The notes below the pieces were generated by a model. It was not told the DNA's origin and made no database searches. It saw only the letters and a list, made by a program, of their open reading frames with translations. A stretch of 64,000 nt of DNA, taken from the NCBI RefSeq assembly GCF_014697375.1, contig NZ_JACJRS010000013.1, positions 1 through 64,000 of the forward strand, read 5' to 3'. Shown here in pieces: positions 18,519 through 27,718 of this stretch. Each line of letters starts with the position of its first letter. Position 1 is the stretch's first letter. The DNA is from Phormidium sp. FACHB-1136. GTDB taxonomy: Bacteria; Cyanobacteriota; Cyanobacteriia; Phormidesmidales; Phormidesmidaceae. The position numbers were made by a program, and so were the translations under genes.

Positions 18519-19439
18519 TTTGAAAACCCGGAGAGGGAGTATGAAACGCTTCAGGCGAGCCTCCGTAGCATGACGCGAATCATGGCGATGTGAATGAACG
18601 CCTCTGAGGATTCGGGCAAGCGTTCGTAATCAACATTCAACCGCCGACACCAATGCAGCCATCCATAGGTGCGCTCCACCACCCATCGTCGGGGTAACAG
18701 GACAAAGCCTTTGGCTTTTTTGGGGCGTAGCACAACCTCCAACACGATAGCCAACCAGTCAATCACGGTCTTGAAGAAGTGCTTCCCTGAAAAGCCACCA
18801 TCGACCCAAACCAGACCCAGACGGGGCAGACGTTCCCGCTCATCGTGGACCGTCTGAAGGAGTTGCTTGGCCCCTTCCCGCTCCGGGACGCTGGCGGCAA
18901 CGACCTTCACCGCAATCAAAAGTCCCATCGTATCGACGAGGGTAAAGCGCTTACGACCCTTGATTTTTTTGCCTCCGTCATAGCCCACTGATTGACTGAC
19001 CATGACCGCACTGGGCACCGTCTGGGAGTCCAGGGCTCCGGCGCTCGGCGTCGGATGATGGTCTTCGGCGACCCGCACCCATTCCACCAGATGGTCATGC
19101 ACCCGCTTCCACGTCTGGTCATTTTTCCATTGCCGGAAGTAGTAATACACCGTGGAATAGGGCGGAAAGTCCTTCGGTAACAGCGACCAGGCGCAGCCCG
19201 TCGCCAGGACATACAAAATGGCGTTGAACACTTCATACAGGTCAACGGTGCGGGGCCGTCCTGTGGCTTTGGGGCCAGGGAGTAACGAGAAGAGTAACTC
19301 CCACTGGTCACGGGTCAGGTGGCTAGCATAATCTGATGACATGGCTTCCAAGGGGCTACAGTGCTTGTTACTCTGAGCCTAATACCGAGGAAGCCTTTTC
19401 TGTGATCCGGGTCTCTGTGTGCTAATTAATACTTTCTAA
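18519..19439 (-). mobile_element. IS5-family insertion sequence inside the intron
   Basis: A ~920-bp element carrying one full transposase. It lies in the palindromic site GAGGATATCCTC of the RT gene. The flanks GAGGATAT (18512-18519) and ATATCCTC (19440-19447) share ATA/ATAT, consistent with a 3-4 bp duplication, so the exact ends can move by a base or two. The inverted termini are short and imperfect (TTTGAAA against TTAGAAA). It is oriented as the intron. Confidence 0.7.
18551..19351 (-). CDS. IS5-family DDE transposase
   Basis: A full-length 266-residue transposase with N-terminal helix-turn-helix region (LTRDQWELLFSLLP) and the IS5-type core. The DDE residues are Asp108 (GALDSQTVPS), Asp184 (VWVDGGFSGK) and Glu226 (RRWVVERTYGWL). 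The Y-(2)-R-(3)-E arrangement around VERTYGW is typical of the IS4/IS5 superfamily, IS427-like subgroup. No frameshift is visible, so it may be active. It interrupts the group II intron reverse transcriptase. Confidence 0.92.
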   Translation of the reverse strand: MEAMSSDYASHLTRDQWELLFSLLPGPKATGRPRTVDLYEVFNAILYVLATGCAWSLLPKDFPPYSTVYYYFRQWKNDQTWKRVHDHLVEWVRVAEDHHPTPSAGALDSQTVPSAVMVSQSVGYDGGKKIKGRKRFTLVDTMGLLIAVKVVAASVPEREGAKQLLQTVHDERERLPRLGLVWVDGGFSGKHFFKTVIDWLAIVLEVVLRPKKAKGFVLLPRRWVVERTYGWLHWCRRLNVDYERLPESSEAFIHIAMIRVMLRRLA

Positions 19440-20089
19440 ATATCCTCTAACACACCACTCTTGAGCCAGCCTTTAATCACCCTGCGGACAGTCGGCGAAC
19501 AATCTAGCTTCTTCAGAAGTGCCGCATGGTCAATCCTATCAAAGCATTTCTCGATATCGGCATCGAGGACAAATTTACTTCGTTTATCGATACCCTTACG
19601 AATCGCTGAGATAGCATCATGGGCCGAACGCCCTGGACAAAATTCGTATGAGTTTGGCTCGAATTTCGCTTCCCATGCGGGTTCTAGCGCTAATTTAACT
19701 AGTGCCTGCTTGGCCCGATCCTCCATCACTGGAATTCCTAAAGCTCGTCGCTCTTGGGTTCCTGGCTTTGGAATATAAATCCGGCGTACAGGTCTAGCCT
19801 TTCCTTGCAACGACAATCGGTTCACTAGAGCTAATCGGGCTTTTGGCGGAAGGGACTTCACACCATCAATCCCGGCAGTTCGTTTTCCCTGGTTATCTTG
19901 GGTCACTCGCCTCACGGCTAACAGTTTGGCTGAGTGGGACTTGATTAGTAACCGTTGAAGTCGTCGGACTGTTTTGACATCTCCTCGACTAGAAGCTTGA
20001 TAGATTCGTTTTTGCAACTTGAATACTCGCTTTTCCGCCTGTTTCCAGGGAACGGTATTCCATTCATACACTGGCTGAACCGTGCTCAT
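19436..20089 (-). pseudogene. RT/maturase 5' part (RT0-RT3), cut by the IS
   Basis: The 217 codons read the N-terminal group II intron RT: the RT0 region (WKQAEKRVFKLQKRIYQA), AGIDGVKSL, RRIYIPKPGTQERRALGIP (RT1-2) and FVLDADIEKCFDRIDH (RT3, first catalytic Asp). The frame ends in LEDI followed by a stop supplied by the IS end. The start at 20089 lies in domain IV of the intron RNA, as is normal for intron ORFs. Confidence 0.85.
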
Positions 20090-20664
20090 GATGTGTTAAC
20101 TGCTACTAGCAACTCTATCTTTCCTAACGTCGGGGTTACGTCGGCTTATCTCTGGGCTTTCCCCAGAGCCTTTGCTTCTTAACCCATCCTGCTCTGATGA
20201 GGCTTGCAGTTGGTTACCTACTCAAGCCTATCGACCTTAGGTTGAGAGCCTCATCAGAGTTATCCCGTTCCTGGAGCTTGTTTGACGTCTCCTTAGGATC
20301 ATGTTCGATACCGGGTTCGAGGTAGTGAGTCTGAATGCGACGCTCTCATTCAGCCCTATATGAACCATGCTTTTTAGCCCAGCCCTTTAGCCTACGTAGG
20401 CTGTTCTGCATCACGACATCTCATCACATGTTCGCTTTCGCTGTCCATAGAAACTAGCTTGGAGGGATTCCCAGTTAGGCTCTGAGTGACCTCCGTTACA
20501 TCCCGCTTCACCAATTTGATAACCAATCGCCTCAGTGGGGATGTTGCTATCTGTACTCACCCTACAGGTTGGGGATTTCACCCAACGTCAAGCTCCAAGT
20601 TGTCAAGGTTCTAAACCTTGCCGTCCATCCCCCGTTTTCACGGTTTCGGACGAACGGGTCACAC

Positions 20665-21366
20665 GGCATCGATACAGGCAAACCGGACGCGCTGCTCCTG
20701 GCCCCCACGCTGGGCCGTGATGGTATCGCCGTCGGCCACCCGCACCACCGACCAGGTTTCTGCGCCATCGGGTACACCCTGAGCCATGGGCTGACTGATG
20801 GGGGGGTGGCGTAGAACCTCATCGCCCCCTGAGTGCCACGGTTCATGCAATGGGGCACTATCCCTAAACTCAGGACTACCACTATCGGAATCAACCCACG
20901 CATCGCCTACTGCTCCGGTTAACTGCTCCAACTCCGCCACAATCCGGGCCTGGGTAAAGCCCATCTCATCCCTGCGGGCCTCCAGGTCTGCCGTGCGCTG
21001 CCACACCGAAAGCATGGTGTTGGTATTGCCCTGGCCCATGCGATAGCCCACCTCCATCACCGCCTGCTGGTGGCGCTGGGTGACAATCTGCGTATCCAAC
21101 AACCCAAGCTGTCGGCCCACCTGCTCGTACTGCAACACCTGATCCACCACCTCGCGGGTAAGGGCGGTGGCCACCTCCTCACGGCGGCGCATCAAGTCAG
21201 CGGCCTGCACCTCCAGGTCGGCAATGGCTAAACGGTTGCGTTGCACATCGCCCCCGCCAAACAGGTTTTGCACCAGGCGTAGGGGCTCCAGGGTAAGATC
21301 GTCCGTCTCGGCGTAATCAATGCGGTCTGCGGCCACCGCTAGGCGTTGCTCCAGGATAGCCAGTTC
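20665..21366 (-). pseudogene. 5' exon: TolC-like coiled coil fused to SNase domain
   Basis: The frame is open from just after a TGA at 21367; the only usable start is GTG at 21334-21336. The first ~150 residues are helical with heptads and a TolC-style repeat (RLAIADLEVQAADLMRR; VMEVGYRMGQGNTNTMLSVW). This resembles the C-terminal half of an outer-membrane efflux protein that has lost its signal peptide and first half. A low-complexity linker then leads into an SNase-like domain (VVRVADGDTITA, RVRFACIDA) that is cut by the intron exactly after IDA. A TolC-like segment fused to a nuclease domain is unusual and may itself be the product of a deletion. Confidence 0.6.
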
Positions 21367-21388
21367 TCAGTTCTAACCAACGGCTAAC

Positions 21389-21601
21389 TCAGGCGGCATC
21401 GCTAGGCCAGTTGTCGAACTGTCCAGGCACAGTAGCGCAGTCGGGGATAGATTCGCGGTTGCACCACGCAAACCACCTGCTTTGGCACATAGACCTGTTG
21501 CCGCCGAAGCTCACCTGGCCGTCCTGCTTCACGGGTGCATCCCAGCAGTAATAGCTGATGTAAGGACTCTTGCGTTGAGGATTCCTAGGCCGTGTCTTCA
21601 A
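21389..21601 (-). CDS. Hypothetical small Cys/Trp-rich protein
   Basis: A 70-residue frame beginning MKTRPRNPQRKSPY, with four cysteines and five tryptophans, ending just upstream of the truncated TolC-like exon. I recognise no family and see no strong ribosome binding site. The composition is compatible with a zinc-binding small protein or with the remnant of a larger gene lost when the TolC-like 5' end was removed. It could be non-coding. Confidence 0.25.
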   Translation of the reverse strand: MKTRPRNPQRKSPYISYYCWDAPVKQDGQVSFGGNRSMCQSRWFAWCNRESIPDCATVPGQFDNWPSDAA

Positions 21602-22107
21602 CCCAACCCTTGATTAGTTTGCTTACCATCGCTGGATGACTCAGTTCAGAAAAACTGATTAAAAAAGGGGAACTTAAGATATTATTTTACGTCGCCGCTG
21701 AGAACAAATAGATGAATTTCGATGTGAGTTATGGCGTATCGAAGACTAGCTTTTCTCACTTATGCCAATAATTTATTCTAGTCTATTGAAGAACGATGCC
21801 CTGTTTAGTTAGAAAAGGGGGATGAGTGATTTAAGTTCACATCAAAAACTTGATTAAAATCAAGCAACGTTACAGAATCAACCCTGATAGGGGCTGTCAT
21901 GTATAGGCTTTAGACATCGCTTTGAGTCAGTTTAGTCGGTAATTGTTCGGTTCGTTTGTTTTTCTCCGTTGTCAGAAAATATTGTTATAGTGAAGCCATC
22001 CTAGGCGATCTTTGTGGAGCACGTTATGCCCTAGTGGGCACGCGAGTGGTGTGAACTGACTGAATCAGGAGATTAAAACCCTCAGTCAAACTCAACCCCT
22101 TGAAATC
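21602..22107. other. AT-rich upstream region of the transfer operon
   Basis: About 500 bp without a credible gene, clearly richer in A+T than either flank. It lies directly before the plus-strand run of transfer genes and should contain their promoter(s). No clear sigma-70 box pair, operator palindrome or terminator could be chosen with confidence. Confidence 0.4.
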
Positions 22108-22653
22108 ATGAAAATGCTTTATTTCTTTCCGTTGATGGACAAGACGATTGGACGAATCACTCGTCCTCCCAATCCATCGCTTCTTCCCATTGCCCTGGTG
22201 GCTCTGGTGTTCGATGCGGTCATCCATGGCCCTGCTCTACTGATGGTGCTGGCCGTGGCTGGCATAACTGGGCTGACCTGGATGAAGGAGGTAGCTCCTT
22301 TGTCGCCTGTGCCTCGGCGTGTGTCCCAGGGGATAGGCCGCAAAGCGGGTCAGACCTTGGGCCTTGGGCTGCTCTGGCTGATCACGATCTTGGCCTATCC
22401 GGCCCAGGCGCAGTTCTTCGGTGGGGCAGAAACCTGGATGACCAGCGTCTTTGGGGCGGCGGCGGGGGAGGCCATTCCCCTGGTGTTCAACGTGCTGCGG
22501 GGCTTGTTTTTGCTCTATGTCGGTATCTCGCTGGTGCGGGTGATTAACAGCGCCCGTAATGATGAGGACTGGCAAACCATTGCCCGCACGCCGCTGATTA
22601 TCATCATTGCCGTCACCGCTGGCGATATTTTGACGACGCTGATCACCGGCTAG
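22108..22653 (+). CDS. VirB2/TraA-like pilin precursor
   Basis: A 181-residue protein. A long N-terminal region with two hydrophobic stretches ends in a signal-peptidase-like site (YPAQAQ-FF, ~101). After it comes a ~75-residue mature part with two hydrophobic helices (PLVFNVLRGLFLLYVG; TPLIIIIAVTAGDILTTL) separated by a short polar loop (NSARNDEDW). That is the layout of conjugative pilins. The long leader is unusual. It is the first gene of the transfer run, immediately before VirB3- and VirB4-like genes, where a pilin gene is expected. Confidence 0.65.
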   Translation: MKMLYFFPLMDKTIGRITRPPNPSLLPIALVALVFDAVIHGPALLMVLAVAGITGLTWMKEVAPLSPVPRRVSQGIGRKAGQTLGLGLLWLITILAYPAQAQFFGGAETWMTSVFGAAAGEAIPLVFNVLRGLFLLYVGISLVRVINSARNDEDWQTIARTPLIIIIAVTAGDILTTLITG

Positions 22654-22723
22654 GACAGGCTGGGCGTCGATTCTCCAATACAGGGTGTTGGTTTTACCGT
22701 TCTTTTCGCACGGTGAATGGCGG

Positions 22724-23059
22724 ATGGCCGCTCAATTTCGTTCCGTGAACACCATTCTGGGGGCGCAACCTCGGCTTGGCCCCATCCCGGCAGACCAGAT
22801 CATGCCCTGGTTTTGCATTACGGGGGCGTCCTACCTGTTGGGCCGGGGGCTTAACCTGACCTGGATTTCGACGGGATTTATTGCCGCCTGGGGCATGTCT
22901 ACCTGGTGGATTCTCACCGGGGGGCGGAGCTGGACATTCACCGCAAAATTTGTGCCGACTCCGACCTGGAGTCGTGGCTATGCCCGCTACCTAAGGTTTA
23001 CCCACGATGAAACAGCCTATCGGCAAACACCGCCTCAAGCTGGGCGGTCAATTCGTTAG
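22724..23059 (+). CDS. VirB3/TraL-like inner-membrane protein
   Basis: A 111-residue protein from the ATG at 22724 (a GTG 39 nt upstream is in frame but lacks a better ribosome site). Two adjacent hydrophobic segments (PWFCITGASYLLGRGL; WISTGFIAAWGMSTWWIL) lie near the N-terminus, followed by a basic cytoplasmic tail. Size, topology and position between pilin and VirB4 fit VirB3/TraL, which couples VirB4 to the membrane. It overlaps the VirB4 gene by 53 nt, an unusually long overlap that resembles the VirB3-VirB4 fusions seen in other systems. Confidence 0.65.
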   Translation: MAAQFRSVNTILGAQPRLGPIPADQIMPWFCITGASYLLGRGLNLTWISTGFIAAWGMSTWWILTGGRSWTFTAKFVPTPTWSRGYARYLRFTHDETAYRQTPPQAGRSIR

Positions 23060-25820
23060 TACGTTGACGCCCTTTGAAGATGCCCTCCACCTGGCGGCGA
23101 TGCTGCGCATTGAGTTGCGGGGACGACAGGTGGGAGCCTACGTGTTAACGAAAGGTAAGAACCGCGAACACCTCTGTGTGGTGTTTGGCTTCGATTGCCG
23201 AGGACTCCACAACACCCTGACCGATGAGCAGGTAGAAACGGTCTTGGGCCAGTTGGAATCGGGGCTGAAGGACTTACCCCACGGTGAGCGACTGACGATT
23301 CATCTGGGGTCGTTCTCGTCGGACAGTCAACGCCAGCAGGATCTTGCGAATTTGGCGGGTCGTGCGCCCAGTGCGGCCCTCAAGTTTCTCATCACCGCTG
23401 AACGGGCCAGGGTTCAACACCTGACCCAGCAAGGCTTGCGTAAACCGAAGTTCCTGCGGTTGTACGTCACCTATACCGTCCAGGGCGGTGCCGAAGGTGC
23501 CCAAGACGTGATTGAACGGGTGATTCGCAAAGCGGAAACCCTGTGGAAGTCGTTTACGGGAGAGGTGCAACAGGCCAAAAATCAGCGCTTGCAAACGGTG
23601 CTGACCAAGGCATTTACCGATGGCTTTTTGCGATGGGAGCAGGTGCTTTCCACCAAGATGGGTCTGACCGTGAAGCCGTTGGGGGACGACGAACTCTGGA
23701 ACCTGCTGTGGCAGCGCTTTAACGCCAGTGACCCCATCGAGATTCCCCAGCTCATCACCCTGAAGGAGGACGGTTTGCATGAGCGGGTGACATCGGAGAC
23801 CCACAGCACCACGCTGCTAACGCGGGCCGGGGTGCCCACTGCCGGGAAAGCCTGGGTCAAGGTGAAGGGGCAGTATGTGGCCCCGCTGACGTTTCTGGAA
23901 AAGCCGGGGGGCTGGGCCAGCGCATCGGCCCAACTGCGCTACCTGTGGGAGATTCTGGCCCGCGAGACGGTGGCCGATACCGAAATTTTTTGCCAGCTCA
24001 CGCGGGCCAACGAAACCCTGGTGAAAACCACCGTGCAGCGGATGCTGAAGCAGTCGAACCTGACGGCCACGTTGGCCGAAGATAGCCATTCGGTGGATGT
24101 GGCCGCTGAGCTAAAGATGAAGCGCTCGATTGAGGCCCAGGAGGAACTGTTTGAGGGGGCGATGCCGCTCCATACGGCGGTGGTGTTTTTGGTGCATCGG
24201 CCCACCCTAGAGCAGTTAGATGAAGCCTGCCGCTATCTCCAAAGCAACTTCCGCCGTCCGGCCTGGGTGGAGCGTGAAATGGACTACGCCTGGAAAGTGT
24301 GGCTGCAAACCCTGCCCATTGTCTGGGAATCGCTGATGGCCACGCCCTTTGGACGGCGACAGCTCTATCTGACCAGCGAGGTGCCGGGGCTGATGCCGCT
24401 GGTTGTGACCCAGCCCTGCGACCGGAGCGGCTTTGAACTAATCGCCGAAGAAGGGGGCCAACCCATCCATCTGGATTTGTTCAACCAGCACCAAAACCTG
24501 GGCCTGTTTGCCACCACCCGCGCCGGGAAGTCTGTCCTGGTTTCTGGCATTTTGACCCAAGCCTTGGCCCACCGCTTCCCGGTCGTGGCCCTCGATTTTC
24601 CCAAACCCGATGGTTCCTCAACCTTCACCGACTACACCCAACTGGTGGGTGGCGCGTACTTCGACATCTCCCGCGAGTCTAACAACCTGTTTGAGCTACC
24701 GGATTTGCGTCATCTGCCGGGGGACGAGCGCAAAGAACGCCTCGACGACTTCCAGTCCTTCCTAGAGTCGGCCCTGCTGACGATGATTGTGGGTTCTGGC
24801 ACCCATAGCTCGGTGATGACCCAAACCATCCGCTCCATTCTGGTCTTGGCCCTCAAAGCCTTCTTGGCCGATGCCTCGATTCAGCGACGCTACCTGGAGG
24901 CCATGGAAGAGCGGCTGGGTTCAACGGCCTGGAGCCAGATGCCGACCCTGGCGGACTTTCTCGGCTTTTGCACCCCCGACAAGCTGGATCTCAACCAAGT
25001 TGGCGGCAACATTGAGGCGGCGCTGAACATGATTGAATTGCGGCTGCGGTTCTGGCTGGCGAGTCGGGTGGGGCGGGCGATTTCGACCCCCTCTAGCTTT
25101 CCGACCGATGCCCAACTGCTGGTCTTTGCCCTGCGCAACCTCTCCAACGAAGAAGATGCCGCCGTGCTGGCCCTCTCCGCCTATGCCGCTGCCCTGCGAC
25201 GAGCCCTGGAAGCCCCAGCCTCTATTTTCTTTATTGATGAAGCCCCCATCCTGTTTGAGTTTGACGAAATTGGAGCCTTGATTGGCCGACTCTGCGCCAA
25301 CGGAGCCAAAGCGGGCATGCGGGTGATCATCTCCGCCCAAGATCCCGATACCGTCCATCAATCGCCCGCCAGCGCCAAGATATTCCAGAACTTGACCACC
25401 CGCCTGATTGGCCGCATCCAGCCCATGGCGGTGGATAGCTTTGAGCGCATCCTCAAATATCCCAAGCCGATCATCAGCCGCAACGCCAGCGAGAGCTTTT
25501 TTCCCAAGCGCGAGGGGATCTACAGCCAATGGCTCCTCGACAACAACGGCCTCTACACCTACTGCCGTTACTATCCCGCCTTTGTCCAACTGGCGGCGGT
25601 GGCCAACAACCCCGATGAGCAAGCCACACGGGATTTAGTCCTACGCCATGCCCCGGATCCATTCACGGGCCTAGCCGAATTTGCCCGCCTGCTGGTGCTG
25701 TCGATTCAGTCGGGGGAACCGCTTTCGGTGATTACAGAGCGCTGGTTCGCCGAGCGCAATCCTCACCCCGAAGTGCCCTTGTCGTCCTTTAACTCCCTAC
25801 CCACTGGAGGTCATTCATGA
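23007..25820 (+). CDS. virB4: VirB4/TraC-type conjugation ATPase
   Basis: A 937-residue T4SS ATPase. The N-terminal ~450 residues form the membrane/pilus-assembly domain. The C-terminal RecA-like domain has Walker A (FATTRAGKSVLVSG, ~500) and Walker B (IFFIDEAPILFEFDEIG, ~742), and the arginine-finger segment follows (TTRLIGRIQP). It energises pilus biogenesis at the inner membrane. The 3' end overlaps the next gene by 4 nt (ATGA). VirB4 is the one universal T4SS ATPase, and no VirB11 homologue is encoded nearby, as in F-like and cyanobacterial (MPF_C) systems. Confidence 0.92.
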   Translation: MKQPIGKHRLKLGGQFVSTLTPFEDALHLAAMLRIELRGRQVGAYVLTKGKNREHLCVVFGFDCRGLHNTLTDEQVETVLGQLESGLKDLPHGERLTIHLGSFSSDSQRQQDLANLAGRAPSAALKFLITAERARVQHLTQQGLRKPKFLRLYVTYTVQGGAEGAQDVIERVIRKAETLWKSFTGEVQQAKNQRLQTVLTKAFTDGFLRWEQVLSTKMGLTVKPLGDDELWNLLWQRFNASDPIEIPQLITLKEDGLHERVTSETHSTTLLTRAGVPTAGKAWVKVKGQYVAPLTFLEKPGGWASASAQLRYLWEILARETVADTEIFCQLTRANETLVKTTVQRMLKQSNLTATLAEDSHSVDVAAELKMKRSIEAQEELFEGAMPLHTAVVFLVHRPTLEQLDEACRYLQSNFRRPAWVEREMDYAWKVWLQTLPIVWESLMATPFGRRQLYLTSEVPGLMPLVVTQPCDRSGFELIAEEGGQPIHLDLFNQHQNLGLFATTRAGKSVLVSGILTQALAHRFPVVALDFPKPDGSSTFTDYTQLVGGAYFDISRESNNLFELPDLRHLPGDERKERLDDFQSFLESALLTMIVGSGTHSSVMTQTIRSILVLALKAFLADASIQRRYLEAMEERLGSTAWSQMPTLADFLGFCTPDKLDLNQVGGNIEAALNMIELRLRFWLASRVGRAISTPSSFPTDAQLLVFALRNLSNEEDAAVLALSAYAAALRRALEAPASIFFIDEAPILFEFDEIGALIGRLCANGAKAGMRVIISAQDPDTVHQSPASAKIFQNLTTRLIGRIQPMAVDSFERILKYPKPIISRNASESFFPKREGIYSQWLLDNNGLYTYCRYYPAFVQLAAVANNPDEQATRDLVLRHAPDPFTGLAEFARLLVLSIQSGEPLSVITERWFAERNPHPEVPLSSFNSLPTGGHS

Positions 25821-26539
25821 AGACTCGTCGTCGTATCGCCCTCACCTCTATCCTGGTCACGACCTTGATGGCTGCCCCTATCAGACCTGTGGCCGCATCC
25901 CAGGTGGACAACACCTTCACCGATATTTTTAGCCTCTTCCGCCAGTCCTTTGAATCCACCAAAGCCTATGTTGAGCAAACTATCGCCGACTGGATCGCCC
26001 CCCTGCCCGGTGATCTTCAGGGCGTGATCCAAACCACCCTAGGCGACTTGGGCCTGATGGATCCGAACCAGGTACGAGCGGCCATCACCGAAGAACTCAC
26101 GACCACATTGGAGCGGGACTTGGTGCAGTCCGATAGCCTCTATGCCAGCCTTGAACTGGCCAACGAAGTTGACCGCCAGATGACCCGTGCCCAGGTGGAT
26201 GCGGTGCTGGGTCAGGGGGGACAAGCCGCCACCCGCGACAAGATTACCTGGATCGAAGACACCATCGGTCAGGTGCAACAACATGCCGACACGGCCCAGA
26301 CCGCTGTGTCTACCCAGGCGGCGATCAAGCAGATGGCGCAGCAAAACGCCCGCCAGTCAGAAATTCTGGGGGCGGTGCAATCAGAACTGCTGCAATCTCG
26401 ACAGGACGCTCAGTTGACCAACCTCAACCTGGCCAATATGTCGCAAAACCTGGATCAGGAGGCCCGCGCCCGTCGCCTGCAAGCCTTGGGCAATGCCCTC
26501 GACACCCTACAAATTAGCGCCCAGGCCCGCTTGTTCTAG
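25817..26539 (+). CDS. VirB5/TrbJ-like periplasmic T4SS protein
   Basis: A 240-residue exported protein. It has a clear signal peptide (MKTRRRIALTSILVTTLMAA, cleavage near VAAS-QV) followed by an all-helical, Gln/Ala-rich body with long coiled coils (IKQMAQQNARQSEILGAVQS). VirB5 and TrbJ proteins are exported helical pilus-tip or assembly factors and sit after VirB4, as here. Sequence similarity is not obvious, so the name rests on topology and order. It is translationally coupled to virB4 by a 4-nt overlap. Confidence 0.6.
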   Translation: MKTRRRIALTSILVTTLMAAPIRPVAASQVDNTFTDIFSLFRQSFESTKAYVEQTIADWIAPLPGDLQGVIQTTLGDLGLMDPNQVRAAITEELTTTLERDLVQSDSLYASLELANEVDRQMTRAQVDAVLGQGGQAATRDKITWIEDTIGQVQQHADTAQTAVSTQAAIKQMAQQNARQSEILGAVQSELLQSRQDAQLTNLNLANMSQNLDQEARARRLQALGNALDTLQISAQARLF

Positions 26540-26552
26540 ACGTTGGTTCGTC

Positions 26553-27677
26553 ATGACACCACTTTGGATGGGAACCACCATGCCGCTGCTTTGGCCCACA
26601 CCGCCCCTCGCCCAACTGCCCCGCGACACCGCCGACATTCTGGAAGGCGGGCAAGTCGCGTCGGAGGCGGTGGCCGAAAGCTGGAACCAGCTCTGGGACA
26701 GCGTACTCCAGGGTGGCCTTTACTTTGCCCTGGCGCGGGTTGGGGTGCTGTTTGCCGTGGCGACCCTGCTGCTGTTTATGACCCAGTGGACGCGGCAGAT
26801 GGTGGAAGGGGAAAGCAGCCGTGCCTATGCTGATTTCATCTGGCCGCTGTTGGTGATTGTGCTGCTGTCGAACAACGGTGAGCGCCTAGCGGCCATCACC
26901 CTCGACATCCGCAACTACATCAACCAGGTCAACCAGGACGTCTTGGCCTACACCGCAGCCGATATTGGCTTGCAAGAAGCCTACCAGGCCGCCGTCCTAG
27001 AGGGTTCGGTCGAGCAGACCATCATCCAACGACGCAACCAGTGCTACGAACTGCAAAACCCCGAAGAACGGGCAACCTGCATTGAGCTAGCGGCCATTGA
27101 AGCCCGCGAATTTATCGAAGCCTACCGCGCCAGAACTGGCAATCCCAATGCCCTCTCGCGGGCGCTGGAGGCGGCTCAGGCCGGGGATAACCCCCTAGAT
27201 TCGGGGCTGCGGTTTGGCGGGGCACTGATGGGTTCAGGCTTTCAGACCGTTACCCGAGGGCTGCTGATGGCCCTACATATTGCTTTCCAGTGGCTGATTG
27301 AAGCGTCGTTGTTGCTGACCGCGACCCTGGGGCCGCTGGCTGTGGGCGGTTCCTTGCTGCCAGTGGGAGCCAAACCCCTCTTCGCCTGGTTGACGGGGTT
27401 CTTTTCCTTGGCCATCGCCAAACTCAGCTTCAACATTCTGTCGGGCCTGGTCTCCCTGGCGGTGCTGAATGCCGGGGATTCTCACCCGCTGATTGCGCCC
27501 TTTTTCCTGGGCCTGCTGGCTCCGATTCTCTCGTTGGCCCTGGCCTCCGGTGGCGGCATGACGGTTTTTGGAGCCTTAACCAGTGCCGCTGGTGTGATTG
27601 CCGGGACAGGGGCCATGGGTGGCATTGCTCGTTCCCCTGGCTACTCCGCCAGACGGCGAGCCTATCGTCGCCGTTGA
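26553..27677 (+). CDS. VirB6/TrbL-like polytopic membrane protein
   Basis: A 374-residue membrane protein from the ATG at 26553; the longer in-frame start at 26493 would overlap the previous gene by 47 nt. It has a signal-like N-terminus and a periplasmic segment with paired Cys (CYELQNPEERATC). At least five hydrophobic helices are clustered in residues ~40-90 and ~230-350, and the tail is Gly/Arg-rich. VirB6/TrbL/TraG-N proteins form the inner-membrane channel. Position after the VirB5-like gene agrees. Confidence 0.7.
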   Translation: MTPLWMGTTMPLLWPTPPLAQLPRDTADILEGGQVASEAVAESWNQLWDSVLQGGLYFALARVGVLFAVATLLLFMTQWTRQMVEGESSRAYADFIWPLLVIVLLSNNGERLAAITLDIRNYINQVNQDVLAYTAADIGLQEAYQAAVLEGSVEQTIIQRRNQCYELQNPEERATCIELAAIEAREFIEAYRARTGNPNALSRALEAAQAGDNPLDSGLRFGGALMGSGFQTVTRGLLMALHIAFQWLIEASLLLTATLGPLAVGGSLLPVGAKPLFAWLTGFFSLAIAKLSFNILSGLVSLAVLNAGDSHPLIAPFFLGLLAPILSLALASGGGMTVFGALTSAAGVIAGTGAMGGIARSPGYSARRRAYRRR

Positions 27678-27718
27678 CTCCACTGACCCTACTCATTGCA
27701 CGGATAAGGATAGATGCC

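Larger units (their letters stand above)
17034..20664 (-). mobile_element. Group II intron (damaged) inserted in the SNase domain
   Basis: On the minus strand the 5' end reads GTGTGACCCG, fitting the GUGYG consensus, right after the GCC codon of ..CIDA. The 3' end is ..TTAAC (AY consensus), followed by CCA GAG of ..PES. A 34-nt domain V is at 17075-17108 and a domain VI-like hairpin lies between it and the 3' end. The RNA scaffold domains I-III would occupy about 20090-20664. The intron encodes an RT-maturase-HNH protein, now broken by an IS (18519-19439), a MITE (18098-18227) and point changes. Without these insertions it would be about 2.6 kb, normal for a bacterial intron with an ORF. Splicing could only work with maturase supplied in trans. 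Confidence 0.88.

Noticed and set aside
24921-25622. 233-codon minus-strand frame within virB4
   Set aside because: Antisense shadow of the VirB4 ATPase domain, which has intact Walker motifs on the other strand.
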